Shown here: positions 25,743 to 35,206 of the stretch, in pieces
Numbering within the stretch: position 1 is the stretch's first letter
Layout of the letters: each line of letters begins with the position of its first letter
DNA from: Sporolactobacillus shoreae
Lineage (GTDB): Bacteria > Bacillota > Bacilli > Bacillales > Sporolactobacillaceae
Reading direction: 5' to 3'
DNA: 64,000 nt
Assembly (NCBI RefSeq): GCF_004684935.1
Contig: NZ_SRJD01000002.1
Span: 62,001-126,000 of the forward strand
Made by a program: the position numbers and the translations under genes
The notes under the pieces: generated by a model
What the model was told of the DNA's origin: nothing
Databases searched by the model: none
The model's input: only the letters and a program-made list of their open reading frames with translations

Positions 25743-25830
25743 GAACAGTCCGATACTTATTCGGGCTGTTTTTTTGATTAAATTACGTGTCATTTCTCAT
25801 GACATTGTAATACACAAAATGGTAAAGTAG
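25743..25830. repeat. Copy 2 of the duplicated terminator/spacer flanking the PTS genes
   Basis: This is the partner of 22933-23019. The terminator hairpin and the downstream spacer, including TCTCATGACATTGTAATACACA, are conserved in order. The duplication encloses the two PTS genes. Confidence 0.75.
25744..25775 (+). terminator. Terminator after the PTS IICBA gene
   Basis: AACAGTCCGA pairs with TCGGGCTGTT, with a 7-base loop and seven T residues. Confidence 0.85.
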
Positions 25831-25880
25831 AAAAGCAATTGAATTCAGTTAAACCCCTGCATTCAAAGGAGGGCCTTCAC

Positions 25881-26117
25881 ATGAAAAGGGCAGTAGAAAT
25901 TATTGAATTTTTGAAAGAGACACAATCAGAGTGGTACAAGGTGGGAGAAGTTGAAATCATCTGCCACAAATCACATTTCAAAAAAGGCGAGATGATCACA
26001 ATCGAAGAAAAGAAATTCGTTGTTTTAGAGGATAAGGTCCATTTACGCGTTATGCGGTATGACAAAACTGATCTTCCGCGTAAAGGGGTTCCTCTGACTG
26101 CACTTTTTCAGCAATAA
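25881..26117 (+). CDS. Small protein of unknown function
   Basis: The 78-residue product begins MKRAVEIIEFLKETQSEWYK. I do not recognise the family. It is basic and soluble, with a predicted helix followed by strands (EIICHKSHFKKGEMITIEEK). AAGGAGG lies seven bases before the ATG; an in-frame upstream ATG without a ribosome site was rejected. It follows the second copy of the duplicated spacer and may be driven from it. Confidence 0.65.
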   Translation: MKRAVEIIEFLKETQSEWYKVGEVEIICHKSHFKKGEMITIEEKKFVVLEDKVHLRVMRYDKTDLPRKGVPLTALFQQ

Positions 26118-26647
26118 AAACACGATAGATGAGAAGCTTCTGAGAATCCACTGCATCAAATGTGCTCTGTGTTCACAAAAGAGGGGTAGACCCTGCTTGA
26201 GATTGAGTAAAATGGAAGTAGCAGTCGATGCCGACCTTCCAATCGTTATTACTCAACATTCGAACTCTTTTACGTTTAAGTAACCAGGAACAGATGGAGA
26301 AAGTCAATTTCTTTGGAAATAGACTTTCCGCCATTATAGATTAATCTATCTTAATTTTTTAAGAATTCAAAAATCCAGTTAATTAGCGTGTTAGCCTGAC
26401 CCATTCAATACATAGGAAAGGAGTTTCTTTAAGGATGTTTCGCGTTGTTTTTAAAAACACAGATCCCTATACTTCCCGAATGGTCAAGTTCAATATATTA
26501 TGAACCTCTTACTAAATACCAAGTAATAAAGCCCAACTGATCATTAGTAATGATGATTTTGGAACATGTTCAAAAAGTTAGTTAGATGATGATTCAGTCT
26601 GTAGAATACTTACCCATTTGGAACTCTGATAAAAAATCCGAATACAA
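26118..26647. other. 530-bp stretch without a convincing gene
   Basis: The region is AT-rich. It contains a 22-codon ORF with a ribosome site (start 26435, MFRVVFKNTDPYTSRMVKFN and two more residues) that may be the stub of a lost gene, and GGAGAAAGTC with a distant GACTTTCC that could form a weak hairpin near 26294-26330. I see no other feature. Confidence 0.4.
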
Positions 26648-26995
26648 TTAAAGTGTTCTTAATTTCCTGATGATCCACTTAACAAGTTTAACCATTAAAT
26701 AGACAATAAAATAAACGGGGCAAATAAAGAAGATATAAAAGAGGGGAATGCCAAGGCCGTAATGAACGAGAAACGGCAACTTAGTGACGCCAGCCTCATC
26801 CGCATCACCGCCAATTGTCAAAGCAACCATAGCATAGGTTATAAACGCAATACCCCATCCAACCACAGGAATACATAGTGCGATGAGAAGGCCAATATCA
26901 ATACATAGTCCGATAAATTTAGTGATGTGATGAAAGCATACTATGATTAAGCAGATCATCTTTTTTACTTTTGATGAATCACTCACTGATTTCAT
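26648..26995 (-). CDS. Small integral membrane protein of unknown function
   Basis: The 115-residue protein has three hydrophobic stretches (KMICLIIVCFHHITKFIGLC, IALCIPVVGWGIAFITYAMV and IPLFYIFFICPVYFIVYLMV) and a basic C-terminus. The ATG has only GGGG immediately upstream, so the true start may be the in-frame Met13. It lies beside the DUF1433 and lipase genes, on the DUF1433 strand. A link to that locus, for example as an accessory immunity protein, is possible but unproven. Confidence 0.5.
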   Translation of the reverse strand: MKSVSDSSKVKKMICLIIVCFHHITKFIGLCIDIGLLIALCIPVVGWGIAFITYAMVALTIGGDADEAGVTKLPFLVHYGLGIPLFYIFFICPVYFIVYLMVKLVKWIIRKLRTL

Positions 26996-27109
26996 CCCCA
27001 GTATCGATTTGTTCGTTGAACTTCATAACGATCCCATTGGAGTTAAATTAAGAGAAACATGATGAACAGGATGAGTCGTTTCTTCATTGTAAAGTCACAT
27101 TACGGGAAG

Positions 27110-27532
27110 TTAATATTGACCTGATGAACCATTCGATTTGCTCTTATTGATCTTTTCAATTTCAGATACAGATTTCATATCTTTTCTATATAGCTTGCCT
27201 AGTGCATCTGTTTCACCTCCCTGAAATTCGAAATTCTTTTCTCCTGCAGCAGGGGAAATAGTCGCAGAAAAAGCCAATTTTTTATCATGATTAATATATC
27301 CGTCGATTGACACACTTCCAGTTGGAAATGTTTGATTTCCGGAAAAGGTTATAGACTTAAATGTTGGTACATTGTATTTGAAAAATTCTGTAATTCGTTT
27401 TTCTTGTTTACTAATAAACGCTTTTTTTTCATTTTCCTGGTCTGTATGTTTCATCCAAGCATAGCCTCCGATCGTTAAAAATATGACAAAAATAAGACAG
27501 AGCATTATAATTATTTTAGTTTTTCTAGGCAT
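27110..27532 (-). CDS. DUF1433 membrane-anchored protein; candidate TilA-like immunity protein
   Basis: The 140-residue protein has an uncleaved signal-anchor (KIIIMLCLIFVIFLTIGGYA) and an extracytoplasmic domain with the DUF1433 pattern RITEFFKYNVPTFKSITFSG and VSIDGYINHDKKLAFSATIS. It is divergent from a lipase with a helical tail. In Staphylococcus aureus the type VII phospholipase toxin TslA is neutralised by the immunity lipoprotein TilA; an anchored DUF1433 protein here would occupy the same place. It lacks a lipobox. AGGAAG precedes the start by 11 bases. Confidence 0.68.
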   Translation of the reverse strand: MPRKTKIIIMLCLIFVIFLTIGGYAWMKHTDQENEKKAFISKQEKRITEFFKYNVPTFKSITFSGNQTFPTGSVSIDGYINHDKKLAFSATISPAAGEKNFEFQGGETDALGKLYRKDMKSVSEIEKINKSKSNGSSGQY

Positions 27533-27576
27533 CTATGTGTTCACTTCCTATAAAATTTTAGGAGAGGCGAAAATTC

Positions 27577-28782
27577 ATGGATCACAGTAAAGATAACACA
27601 AAAATTTCTGCTATGGAATATTTTACATTGTCTGATCAAGTTTATGACCATTCCTACATCGAAGGGGCTAACGGAATAATGAAGAGCCGAGTTCGATATG
27701 ATGTTGATGGGAAAAAAGGAATTTATAAGATAGTAGAAAGATTAAATAATCCCGAAAACGGCGCTCAGGGTTTCGCCGTCGCCCCAGTAGACAACAAGGG
27801 AAACGTCGACACCAGCCGAATGATCATCGCCTATCGCGGCACAGAAGGTTTTGGAAATAATCTAGACAGAGAAACAGATGTTCAACAAGTTGTTGAAGGC
27901 AAACATCAGTTCACCAAGGTGGAAAAATACATTCCAGAGGGCAGAGGTGTCAGAGCAGTTAACGAGACGATTGACTCCCAGTTCACATCTGGCATTAAAT
28001 TCTATGATGATCTGAAAAAGAAGTATCCGCATTCAGTGATTACAACGACCGGGCACAGCCTCGGTGGCGCGATGGCTCAGTATACGGCGGCTGAGCGGGA
28101 CGTCCCGGCGACGACCTTTGCGGCTCCGAATACATATAAACTCCTGGATGACAAGACAAAGAAGAAGGTCAGTGAAGGGTACTTCAGACGCACGATTGTG
28201 GATTATACCCATAAAAAAGATTTAATCGGAAAATTCACCGAATTTTCTCAGCAAGTGGGCAGTCAGTACGTGATTAAGGCAAACGGGACAAAGCATCCAT
28301 TTTATGCGTTGATCGGCATTGACGGACACATGCAGGATACATTCTACAATATGTTCGCTTCGGACGGCAGCGTGAAACTGGAGGTGTCTCCGGAGAAGAT
28401 CAGGAGCTATGCAGGCAGACTGGATGACGCTGCATCTGCTCTCACAACCCTGGTTCGCACGCTTACCGATTATCAGGAAGAGGAATGGACAGCAGTCAAA
28501 GCTCTGAAGCGACGGTTAATCGACGAGACATTTCATGGTGGCAAATATGACCTGCTGTCGGAAAATGATGTAATGGATCAAATGAATCAGTTGGCGAGCG
28601 GGCACAACAACGGGAAAATCTATCTGCATGACGAAGAATTGTTCAATCAGGTAATCCGTAAATTTCAGAAGAAAAAAACGGATTTGGATAACTTAGCACG
28701 ATATATCGCTGATGCCGGAAACAAATTGCAGGAAAAAGACCGGGAAACAGCTCAGCTCTTTGCAATGAATGCCACACACTGA
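27577..28782 (+). CDS. Lipase-3-like protein with C-terminal helical domain; TslA-like type VII substrate candidate
   Basis: The 401-residue protein has an alpha/beta-hydrolase N-terminal domain with nucleophile Ser161 in GHSLGGAMAQYT, an oxyanion-type motif IIAYRGTEG, and a late ANGTKHPF/GHM region. Residues from about 265 on are helical and charged (KIRSYAGRLDDAASALTTLV, then a long coiled region), like an LXG-type targeting domain placed at the C-terminus. There is no signal peptide. This toxin-first order is that of TslA phospholipases exported by the type VII system. The downstream helical gene and the divergent DUF1433 gene complete the resemblance. No T7SS core genes are in this window. 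Confidence 0.75.
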   Translation: MDHSKDNTKISAMEYFTLSDQVYDHSYIEGANGIMKSRVRYDVDGKKGIYKIVERLNNPENGAQGFAVAPVDNKGNVDTSRMIIAYRGTEGFGNNLDRETDVQQVVEGKHQFTKVEKYIPEGRGVRAVNETIDSQFTSGIKFYDDLKKKYPHSVITTTGHSLGGAMAQYTAAERDVPATTFAAPNTYKLLDDKTKKKVSEGYFRRTIVDYTHKKDLIGKFTEFSQQVGSQYVIKANGTKHPFYALIGIDGHMQDTFYNMFASDGSVKLEVSPEKIRSYAGRLDDAASALTTLVRTLTDYQEEEWTAVKALKRRLIDETFHGGKYDLLSENDVMDQMNQLASGHNNGKIYLHDEELFNQVIRKFQKKKTDLDNLARYIADAGNKLQEKDRETAQLFAMNATH

Positions 28783-28797
28783 GAGGGGGATGAGGCT

Positions 28798-29187
28798 ATG
28801 GGACTGCTGGATGATCTTGCAGGTATTGAAATGAAAATCGCAGATGCTGCCCTTAACAAAGTTGATGATGCAATAATTAGCGCTCTTAAAGCAGAACAGA
28901 AGGCTCTGAAAAAACAATGGCAGCGCATGGAGTTGCAACGAGACATTCAGAATGCTTTCAACCGAATCATCGAAGACAAACGCCAGTCGCTTTACCGACA
29001 TAAGAATTTGATCGAAGAACTGGGTAGGGATCTTACTGTCATTCATGACGGCCTCCAGGATGCTTTCGAAAGCCGAACTGGTTCAGCCATCAGTGAGCGA
29101 CTGAACGAAGAAAAAGCCAGAATCTCCGGACAGTATCAGACCCTCTATGATGAAACACTGGCAAGCTGCAGAATCAATCTGCTCTAA
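28798..29187 (+). CDS. Small helical partner protein next to the TslA-like lipase
   Basis: This 129-residue, almost fully alpha-helical protein has a coiled-coil composition (KAEQKALKKQWQRMELQRDI) and begins MGLLDDLAGIEMKIADAALN. It has no signal peptide. It lies 15 bp downstream of the lipase with GAGGGGGATG before its ATG. In TslA loci, small helical partners (TlaA type) stack on the C-terminal domain to create the export signal; this is the natural inference. Family membership (for example DUF3958) could not be confirmed by eye. Confidence 0.65.
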   Translation: MGLLDDLAGIEMKIADAALNKVDDAIISALKAEQKALKKQWQRMELQRDIQNAFNRIIEDKRQSLYRHKNLIEELGRDLTVIHDGLQDAFESRTGSAISERLNEEKARISGQYQTLYDETLASCRINLL

Positions 29188-29791
29188 TCAGGCTCACTGA
29201 TAGCTTTTGATTTCAACGCCCACGCATGATCGACCTCTGGATTTTCACCAACTCGAAATTTTATCTTCCTATATTCTTTAAGTAACGTGTTCTTTAATCT
29301 GTAAAAAATCGGGGACCACCCGAAATAAAGCAGATGAAATAAATTCAAACATCAGTGGCATAAAAATGAAACATTGATGATCAAGGAAGAAATTACTCAA
29401 AGAATCATTCCTCACGAAAAAATTACTTGTACCAATAAAAAGTGTTGCAACCTATCTGAATCTTCATTATTTGAAACAGTTATTTAATATAATTGTAAAT
29501 AGAATGTAAATCGATGAGAACAAAATATGTCTGCAAACTTTCCTGTGACTTTCTTCCCATAACTTCCTCTTTTCATTGCCAAATTATATGCTATAATGCT
29601 TATAGTTTGACAGGCTAAATATGTCGATAATTATCACACTCTACCACTCTAAAATAGTGTATAATAATAAAATCTTATTGCATGAGAGTGAGTATAATAA
29701 ACCGTCGGTCTTTTTTGTTGCTCGGTAGCACATCAGAGATAGATTCATAGAGTCTTATTGATCGTCTCTCTTTAATTCAGGAGGTTTTTTG
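29188..29791. other. 600-bp leader region upstream of galU
   Basis: No gene is visible. The region is AT-rich. It has an extended -10 element TGCTATAAT at 29589-29597 and further TATAAT hexamers at 29660 and 29693 without matching -35 boxes. The start of the exopolysaccharide transcript is probably here. No known leader RNA was recognised. Confidence 0.45.
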
Positions 29792-30673
29792 ATGAAGAAA
29801 GTTAGAAAAGCAGTCATTCCGGCTGCGGGTCTGGGTACACGTTTTCTTCCTGCAACGAAGGCATTGCCAAAGGAAATGTTACCGATCGTCAATAAGCCAA
29901 CGATCCAGTACATCGTTGAAGAAGCTGTCAAAGCAGGCATTGAAGATATCATTATTGTCACTGGTAAGGGCAAGAGGGCGATCGAAGATCACTTTGATAT
30001 CGCATATGAACTGGAACAGAACCTGATTCAGAAAAACAAATTGGATTTGCTTGAAAAAGTTCGAGAACCATCTAAAATCGACATCCATTTTATTAGGCAA
30101 AAATCCCCACAAGGTTTGGGCCATGCTGTTTGGTGCGCCCGTAAATTTATTGGTGATGAGCCTTTTGCTGTCCTTTTAGGCGATGATATTGTCCAGTCAG
30201 AAAAACCATGCATCCAGCAACTTGCAGAACAGTACGAACGTACAGGATGCTCCGTATTGGGTGTTAAGGAAGTTCCGGAAAATCAGACACATCGCTATGG
30301 AATTATTGATCCTAAAGCACAGGACGGCCGCCTCTATAATGTCAGTCGTTTCGTTGAAAAGCCGGAATCGAACCCGCCGTCCAATCTCGCTATTATCGGA
30401 CGTTATGTACTGACCCCGGAAATTTTTGATTTTCTTGATAAAAAGGAAATAGGTGCTGGCGGAGAAATCCAGCTGACCGATGCCATTCAGAAACTGAACG
30501 AACTTCAAGGTGTTTACGCCTATCAATTCGAAGGCAAACGCTTTGATGTGGGTGAAACACTTGGATTTGTTTTGACGAACATTGAGATGGCTTTGCAGAA
30601 CAAAGAACTGCAGGAAGATGTACTCAAAGGCATTGAACAGATTCTTCACGAAAACAAGTTACCGCTGAAATGA
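29792..30673 (+). CDS. galU: UTP-glucose-1-phosphate uridylyltransferase
   Basis: This enzyme makes UDP-glucose from UTP and glucose-1-phosphate, the precursor for exopolysaccharide and wall glycopolymers (GtaB in Bacillus). The 293-residue protein has the nucleotidyltransferase signature [38 protein letters not shown] and the VLLGDDIV metal site. CAGGAGG lies seven bases before the ATG. It leads the polysaccharide locus and overlaps the start region of the priming transferase. Confidence 0.95.
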   Translation: MKKVRKAVIPAAGLGTRFLPATKALPKEMLPIVNKPTIQYIVEEAVKAGIEDIIIVTGKGKRAIEDHFDIAYELEQNLIQKNKLDLLEKVREPSKIDIHFIRQKSPQGLGHAVWCARKFIGDEPFAVLLGDDIVQSEKPCIQQLAEQYERTGCSVLGVKEVPENQTHRYGIIDPKAQDGRLYNVSRFVEKPESNPPSNLAIIGRYVLTPEIFDFLDKKEIGAGGEIQLTDAIQKLNELQGVYAYQFEGKRFDVGETLGFVLTNIEMALQNKELQEDVLKGIEQILHENKLPLK

Positions 30674-30687
30674 TGGAGGGGCGAACG

Positions 30688-31392
30688 ATGGCTATGCCTA
30701 AAACGGAAATCGAAGCAAACTACATGGAACACACCGAGCGTACTATGGCAAGAGTAACTCGATCTAGTAGTAAAAATGTAGTATACAGAATAGTAAAGAG
30801 AACGTTAGACTTAGTTGGCGCAGTCGTTGGCTTAGTTTTCAGCTTACCATTGTTTCTGGTTATTTCAATGCTCTATCTTTTTGGTGATAATAAGGGTCCC
30901 GTTTTTTTTAAACAGAAGAGAATTGGGCAGAACGGAAAGCCTTTTTATATTTATAAATTTCGATCAATGATTGTAGACGCAGAAGAAGTTTTAAAGTCGA
31001 ATAGCTCATTGTATAATAAATATCTAATAAACAACTACAAGCTGGAACCAAAAGAAGATCCCCGAATAACAAGAATAGGTTGTTTTTTACGTAAGACCAG
31101 TCTTGATGAACTTCCTCAACTAATAAATGTCCTAAAGGGCGAAATGAGTCTTGTTGGACCAAGACCTGTTGTAATTGAAGAACTGAAAGAATATGGAAAC
31201 AAACAAGAATTATTCTTATCAGCAAGACCAGGTTTGACAGGATACTGGCAAGCATGTGGCAGAAGTGAAATCGAATATCCCGAAAGATGCAATATTGAAC
31301 TTTATTATGTAAAACATCAATCTTTTAAGTTCGATGTTAAAATTATTATTAAAACATTTTTTTCAGTAATAAAAAAAAGGGGAGCTTATTAA
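30688..31392 (+). CDS. Undecaprenyl-phosphate sugar phosphotransferase (priming glycosyltransferase)
   Basis: The enzyme transfers a sugar-1-phosphate to undecaprenyl phosphate to start a repeat unit. The 234-residue protein has one N-terminal hydrophobic helix (LVGAVVGLVFSLPLFLVISM) and the conserved bacterial sugar transferase domain: PVFFKQKRIGQNGKPFYIYK with FRSM, DELPQLINVLKGEMSLVGPR and the C-terminal RPGLTGYWQACGRS. It is the short WbaP/CpsE C-domain form. GGAGGGG lies six bases before the chosen ATG; two upstream ATGs overlap that site. Confidence 0.93.
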   Translation: MAMPKTEIEANYMEHTERTMARVTRSSSKNVVYRIVKRTLDLVGAVVGLVFSLPLFLVISMLYLFGDNKGPVFFKQKRIGQNGKPFYIYKFRSMIVDAEEVLKSNSSLYNKYLINNYKLEPKEDPRITRIGCFLRKTSLDELPQLINVLKGEMSLVGPRPVVIEELKEYGNKQELFLSARPGLTGYWQACGRSEIEYPERCNIELYYVKHQSFKFDVKIIIKTFFSVIKKRGAY

Positions 31393-31465
31393 ATAAATAA
31401 GCTGCCTTTATTTGGATTATTAATACTTGAATTGATGAAATAAATGGGAAGAAAGAGGAAATTTA

Positions 31466-32707
31466 ATGTTTAATCCGTTCTATCTATACTCTAGTAGTAT
31501 TTTGATTGTACTTGGTGTATACCAACTTAATTGGTCAAATTTGTTTCCTAAAATGTCTTCTGGTCTATTAGTGTTTTTAGTAATGACAGTTATTTTATCA
31601 GCATACCTTGGATTTCTTTCTCAGAAACAACTGACAAAATTAGTTGATAATACAGGAAACAATATACCAAGAAATATTTCATCATCAAAGTCAAACTTTA
31701 GTATTACATCACGATTATTGTGGATAATCACTCTTTTAATCTGGATTGGATATATTATTGAGTTTTTTTATGTTGGGAAGATACCTGTAATTGAATATAT
31801 AATAGGGAGACAGTATGACTATCGAACTTTTGGGATCCCAACGTTCCATGTACTTATTGTTACAGCTGATGCTTTTTTTGCGGTTTTTTTGTCTTTCTTG
31901 TTTTTTAAATTAAAAAAAATTTATTTGTTAATTCAATATATTATTTGTTTGATCCCATCTTTCTTAATATATAGCCGTTTTTTAATGTTGGAGATTGTAT
32001 TGTGTAGCTTTTTTGTTTTCTTAGTGATAAGTAAAAAAATAAAATGGAAATCGTGGGTATTAGTAGCTCTTTGCGTCTTTATTTTGTTGTATGGTTTTGG
32101 GTTAATCGGAAATGTTAGATCGGAAAATCAAACCAATCAAACAAAAAACCCTTTTGATAGCAGTCTAATTATGGAAATTGGTGGAGCAACTAATTCGTTT
32201 AAAAATTTACCAATTTCAAAAAGCTTTTTTTGGAGTTATATATATATAGCGTCTCCCCTTGCAAATCTTCAAGAGACAGTGAACAAAACAAAAAAAGTTG
32301 ATTATCAGGCAAAAGGCTTGATTGGATTTGTTAACAATAATTTTGTCTTTGATTTTATTTCTAAAAGGGTTAATGGTATATTGGGCATTCAAGATAAAAA
32401 TATATCCCAAATATCGCCACTTCTGACTGCAGGAACTGTATATTCGAAGAGCTTTGTCTACCTGAAGTGGGTAGGGTTAGTTTTAATGTTTCTATTCATT
32501 ATTGTGGTAAACATGATTATTTTGTTCATATTAAGAAAATCTGTTTTTTTAATCCCGGCTTTGGCAATATTGGATACGATAATGATCTTTAATTTATTTC
32601 AGAATATGCTGATATACAGTGGACTGAGCTTTCAGCTGATTTATCCCTTAATAATTCAGTTGTTCTTGAAGGGCAGGAAATTAACAGTTGATGGACAAAC
32701 AATTTAA
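31466..32707 (+). CDS. Polysaccharide repeat-unit polymerase (Wzy-like)
   Basis: The 413-residue integral membrane protein has about 10-11 hydrophobic segments and a large outer loop (about residues 215-330), the usual build of O-antigen/exopolysaccharide polymerases. It has little recognisable sequence identity, as expected for Wzy. It is very AT-rich compared with galU. The position between the priming transferase and a glycosyltransferase supports the call, which rests on topology and context rather than motifs. Confidence 0.75.
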   Translation: MFNPFYLYSSSILIVLGVYQLNWSNLFPKMSSGLLVFLVMTVILSAYLGFLSQKQLTKLVDNTGNNIPRNISSSKSNFSITSRLLWIITLLIWIGYIIEFFYVGKIPVIEYIIGRQYDYRTFGIPTFHVLIVTADAFFAVFLSFLFFKLKKIYLLIQYIICLIPSFLIYSRFLMLEIVLCSFFVFLVISKKIKWKSWVLVALCVFILLYGFGLIGNVRSENQTNQTKNPFDSSLIMEIGGATNSFKNLPISKSFFWSYIYIASPLANLQETVNKTKKVDYQAKGLIGFVNNNFVFDFISKRVNGILGIQDKNISQISPLLTAGTVYSKSFVYLKWVGLVLMFLFIIVVNMIILFILRKSVFLIPALAILDTIMIFNLFQNMLIYSGLSFQLIYPLIIQLFLKGRKLTVDGQTI

Positions 32708-33680
32708 TGCAAATACCTCGGTTTCTATCTTCATGGCAACCTATAACGGAGCAAAATTCATAGGAAAACAACTTGAGAGTCTTCACCATCAAAATTTTGC
32801 AAATTGGCAATTATGGATTAGAGATGATGTCTCATCTGATGAGACTGTTTCCGTTATTAAAGAGTTTGAAGAGCATGATAAAAGAATTCATCTAATAGAA
32901 GATAGCAAAGGAAGACTTGGAAACGCACAGAATTTTAATGAAGTAATGAATTATAGTGGAGATAGTGATTACTTTATGTTTTGTGATCAAGATGACTATT
33001 GGTTTCAAGATAAAATTTCTTCTTCATTAACTTTTATAAAGGAGAAAGAAAGAGAATGTGGATCTAATACGCCAATAGCCATCTTTACAGATGCAGAAGC
33101 AGTTAATGAAAATTTGGAGACTATTTCTAATTCATTTATGAAGAAAGTACATGTTAATCCATATGACAAGGAACCATTGAATAAGTTATTGGCCCAAAAT
33201 TATATGTATGGTTGCACGATGCTGCTGAATAAATTTGCTTTCAAACTTAGCGTCTCGGTTCCGAAAGATGCAGAAGGACATGATTACTGGGTCGCATTAG
33301 TTACTTCTTTATATGGTCATATATTCTATCTAGACAAGCCAACCTTAAAATATAGACAGCATTCTAATAATGTAACCGGTTTGAAACAGGGTAAACTAAT
33401 TAATAAAATTAAGAGAAATTTAACTTTAAAAGGTTGGATCCAAACTAATAGGATTGTTGATATGAGCATAAGACAGGCTAACAGATTATTGGATATTAAA
33501 TACGATAATCCTAACAAGGGCAAGTCGAAATTAGTCAGAGATTTTGTTTTGCATGGTACAGAAGGAGGGTTAATTGTAATCCCTTTTCTTATAAAAAATA
33601 GAATTTTCAGGCAAGGCAAATTAAGAACCTTAATATATTATTTATCAATGATAAGAAAAAATAAGAATATTTATGATTGA
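32691..33680 (+). CDS. Family 2 glycosyltransferase (rhamnosyltransferase-like)
   Basis: The 329-residue GT-A enzyme has the N-terminal nucleotide-binding segment SVSIFMATYNGAKFIGKQLE, the RDDVSSDETV motif and the metal-binding MFCDQDDYW. RfaG-type features are absent. The start overlaps the polymerase end by 17 bases; a TTG just upstream is an alternative. With the rfb genes nearby it probably adds rhamnose or another dTDP/UDP-sugar to the repeat unit. Confidence 0.88.
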   Translation: MDKQFNANTSVSIFMATYNGAKFIGKQLESLHHQNFANWQLWIRDDVSSDETVSVIKEFEEHDKRIHLIEDSKGRLGNAQNFNEVMNYSGDSDYFMFCDQDDYWFQDKISSSLTFIKEKERECGSNTPIAIFTDAEAVNENLETISNSFMKKVHVNPYDKEPLNKLLAQNYMYGCTMLLNKFAFKLSVSVPKDAEGHDYWVALVTSLYGHIFYLDKPTLKYRQHSNNVTGLKQGKLINKIKRNLTLKGWIQTNRIVDMSIRQANRLLDIKYDNPNKGKSKLVRDFVLHGTEGGLIVIPFLIKNRIFRQGKLRTLIYYLSMIRKNKNIYD

Positions 33681-33712
33681 ACTAATAACGATTAAACTAG
33701 TAGGTGAATATT

Positions 33713-34603
33713 ATGAAGGGAATTATTCTTGCAGGTGGGAGCGGAACTCGTCTGTATCCGATTACTCGTTCAATATCAAAACAGTTACTTCCCGTTTATG
33801 ATAAACCAATGATTTATTACCCTTTATCTGTCCTTTTGCTTGCCGGAATCAGAGATATATTGATTATATCGACATCGAAAGATACGTCTCGTTTTAAGGA
33901 ACTATTGGGGGATGGATACGATCTGGGAATCAATATTCAATATAAAATCCAACTAAGTCCGGATGGTTTGGCACAGGCATTTATACTTGGTGAGGAGTTT
34001 ATTGGTAACGATAATGTCGCTCTCGTACTTGGGGATAATATTTTTTACGGTCATGATTTTACAAAAATACTTCAAAGAGCTGCTAATCAGAAAACTGGAG
34101 CGACAGTTTTCGGTTATAATGTGAAAGATCCAGAGCGCTTTGGTGTTGTAGAATTTGATGAAGGAGGGAAAGTCATTTCAATCGAGGAAAAGCCAAAGAT
34201 GCCCAAGTCATCATACGCGATTACAGGTTTATATTTCTATGACAATCAGGTTGTTGACATTGCAAAAAGCGTAAAACCTTCTGCACGTGGGGAACTTGAA
34301 ATCACTTCTGTCAATGAGGCATATCTAAGAAAAGAGCAACTAAATGTTGAACTCCTTGGTCGCGGCTTTGCATGGCTTGATACCGGCACCCATGAATCTT
34401 TACTTGAGGCCTCACAATTTATTCAGACTGTGGAGAATCGTCAAAGTTTGAAGGTAGCTTGCCTAGAAGAAATAGCTTATCGGATGGGCTATATTGATGA
34501 TGAAAAATTATATCAGTTAGCCCAGCCATTAAAGAAAAATGATTACGGTAGATATTTATTAAATATCTTGAAGAACAAAGACAAAAGTAAGAATCTAGAT
34601 TAA
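33713..34603 (+). CDS. rfbA: Glucose-1-phosphate thymidylyltransferase
   Basis: RfbA (RmlA) makes dTDP-glucose, the first step of dTDP-L-rhamnose synthesis. The 296-residue protein has the signature [40 protein letters not shown] and the [10 protein letters not shown] metal site. TAGGTGA lies six bases before the ATG. It opens a complete rfbACBD set. Confidence 0.96.
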   Translation: MKGIILAGGSGTRLYPITRSISKQLLPVYDKPMIYYPLSVLLLAGIRDILIISTSKDTSRFKELLGDGYDLGINIQYKIQLSPDGLAQAFILGEEFIGNDNVALVLGDNIFYGHDFTKILQRAANQKTGATVFGYNVKDPERFGVVEFDEGGKVISIEEKPKMPKSSYAITGLYFYDNQVVDIAKSVKPSARGELEITSVNEAYLRKEQLNVELLGRGFAWLDTGTHESLLEASQFIQTVENRQSLKVACLEEIAYRMGYIDDEKLYQLAQPLKKNDYGRYLLNILKNKDKSKNLD

Positions 34604-34633
34604 TAGTAAATACTAATGCAGGTGATGAAAAAG

Positions 34634-35206
34634 TTGGCAAAGGCAAAAGTAACAAACACATTTTTAAAAGGTGTCAAAATAATTGAACCGATGGCTTTTG
34701 GTGATAATCGCGGTTTTTTTATGGAAAGCTATAACGAGCAAGAATTGGATATGCTGGGAATACATACAGAATTTATTCAGGATAATCAATCATTTTCCAG
34801 TGAACCCGGGATTGTTCGTGGGCTGCACTACCAGCTGAATCCAAAATGTCAGACAAAATTGCTTCGTGTTTTAACGGGTGCGATTATGGATGTCGCTGTG
34901 GACATTCGCAAGGGCTCGCCGACTTTTGGTAAATGGGGTGGATTTATTCTAAGTGAATACAACCGCAGGCAGCTGCTGATCCCGAAAGGTTTTGCTCACG
35001 GTTTTTGCACGCTTACGCCGAATGTGAATGTATTCTATAAAGTAGACGAATATTATGCACCGGAACAGGATCGGGGAATCATGTGGAATGATCCGGATAT
35101 CGGCATTAATTGGCCCGTTAGCGATCCGATCCTTTCGGAGAAGGATAAGCACCATCCATGTATGAAAGATGCTGAGATCAACTTTGAGATAGGGGCTGAA
35201 GACTGA
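34634..35206 (+). CDS. rfbC: dTDP-4-dehydrorhamnose 3,5-epimerase
   Basis: RfbC (RmlC) epimerises C3 and C5 of dTDP-4-keto-6-deoxyglucose. The cupin-fold protein has FGDNRGFFMESYNEQEL, catalytic His in IVRGLHYQLNP, DVAVDIRKGSPTFGKW and PKGFAHGFCTL. The start is uncertain: AGGTG sits nine bases before this TTG but abuts an ATG at 34625 and follows an ATG at 34616. Its stop overlaps the ATG of rfbB. Confidence 0.95.
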   Translation: MAKAKVTNTFLKGVKIIEPMAFGDNRGFFMESYNEQELDMLGIHTEFIQDNQSFSSEPGIVRGLHYQLNPKCQTKLLRVLTGAIMDVAVDIRKGSPTFGKWGGFILSEYNRRQLLIPKGFAHGFCTLTPNVNVFYKVDEYYAPEQDRGIMWNDPDIGINWPVSDPILSEKDKHHPCMKDAEINFEIGAED

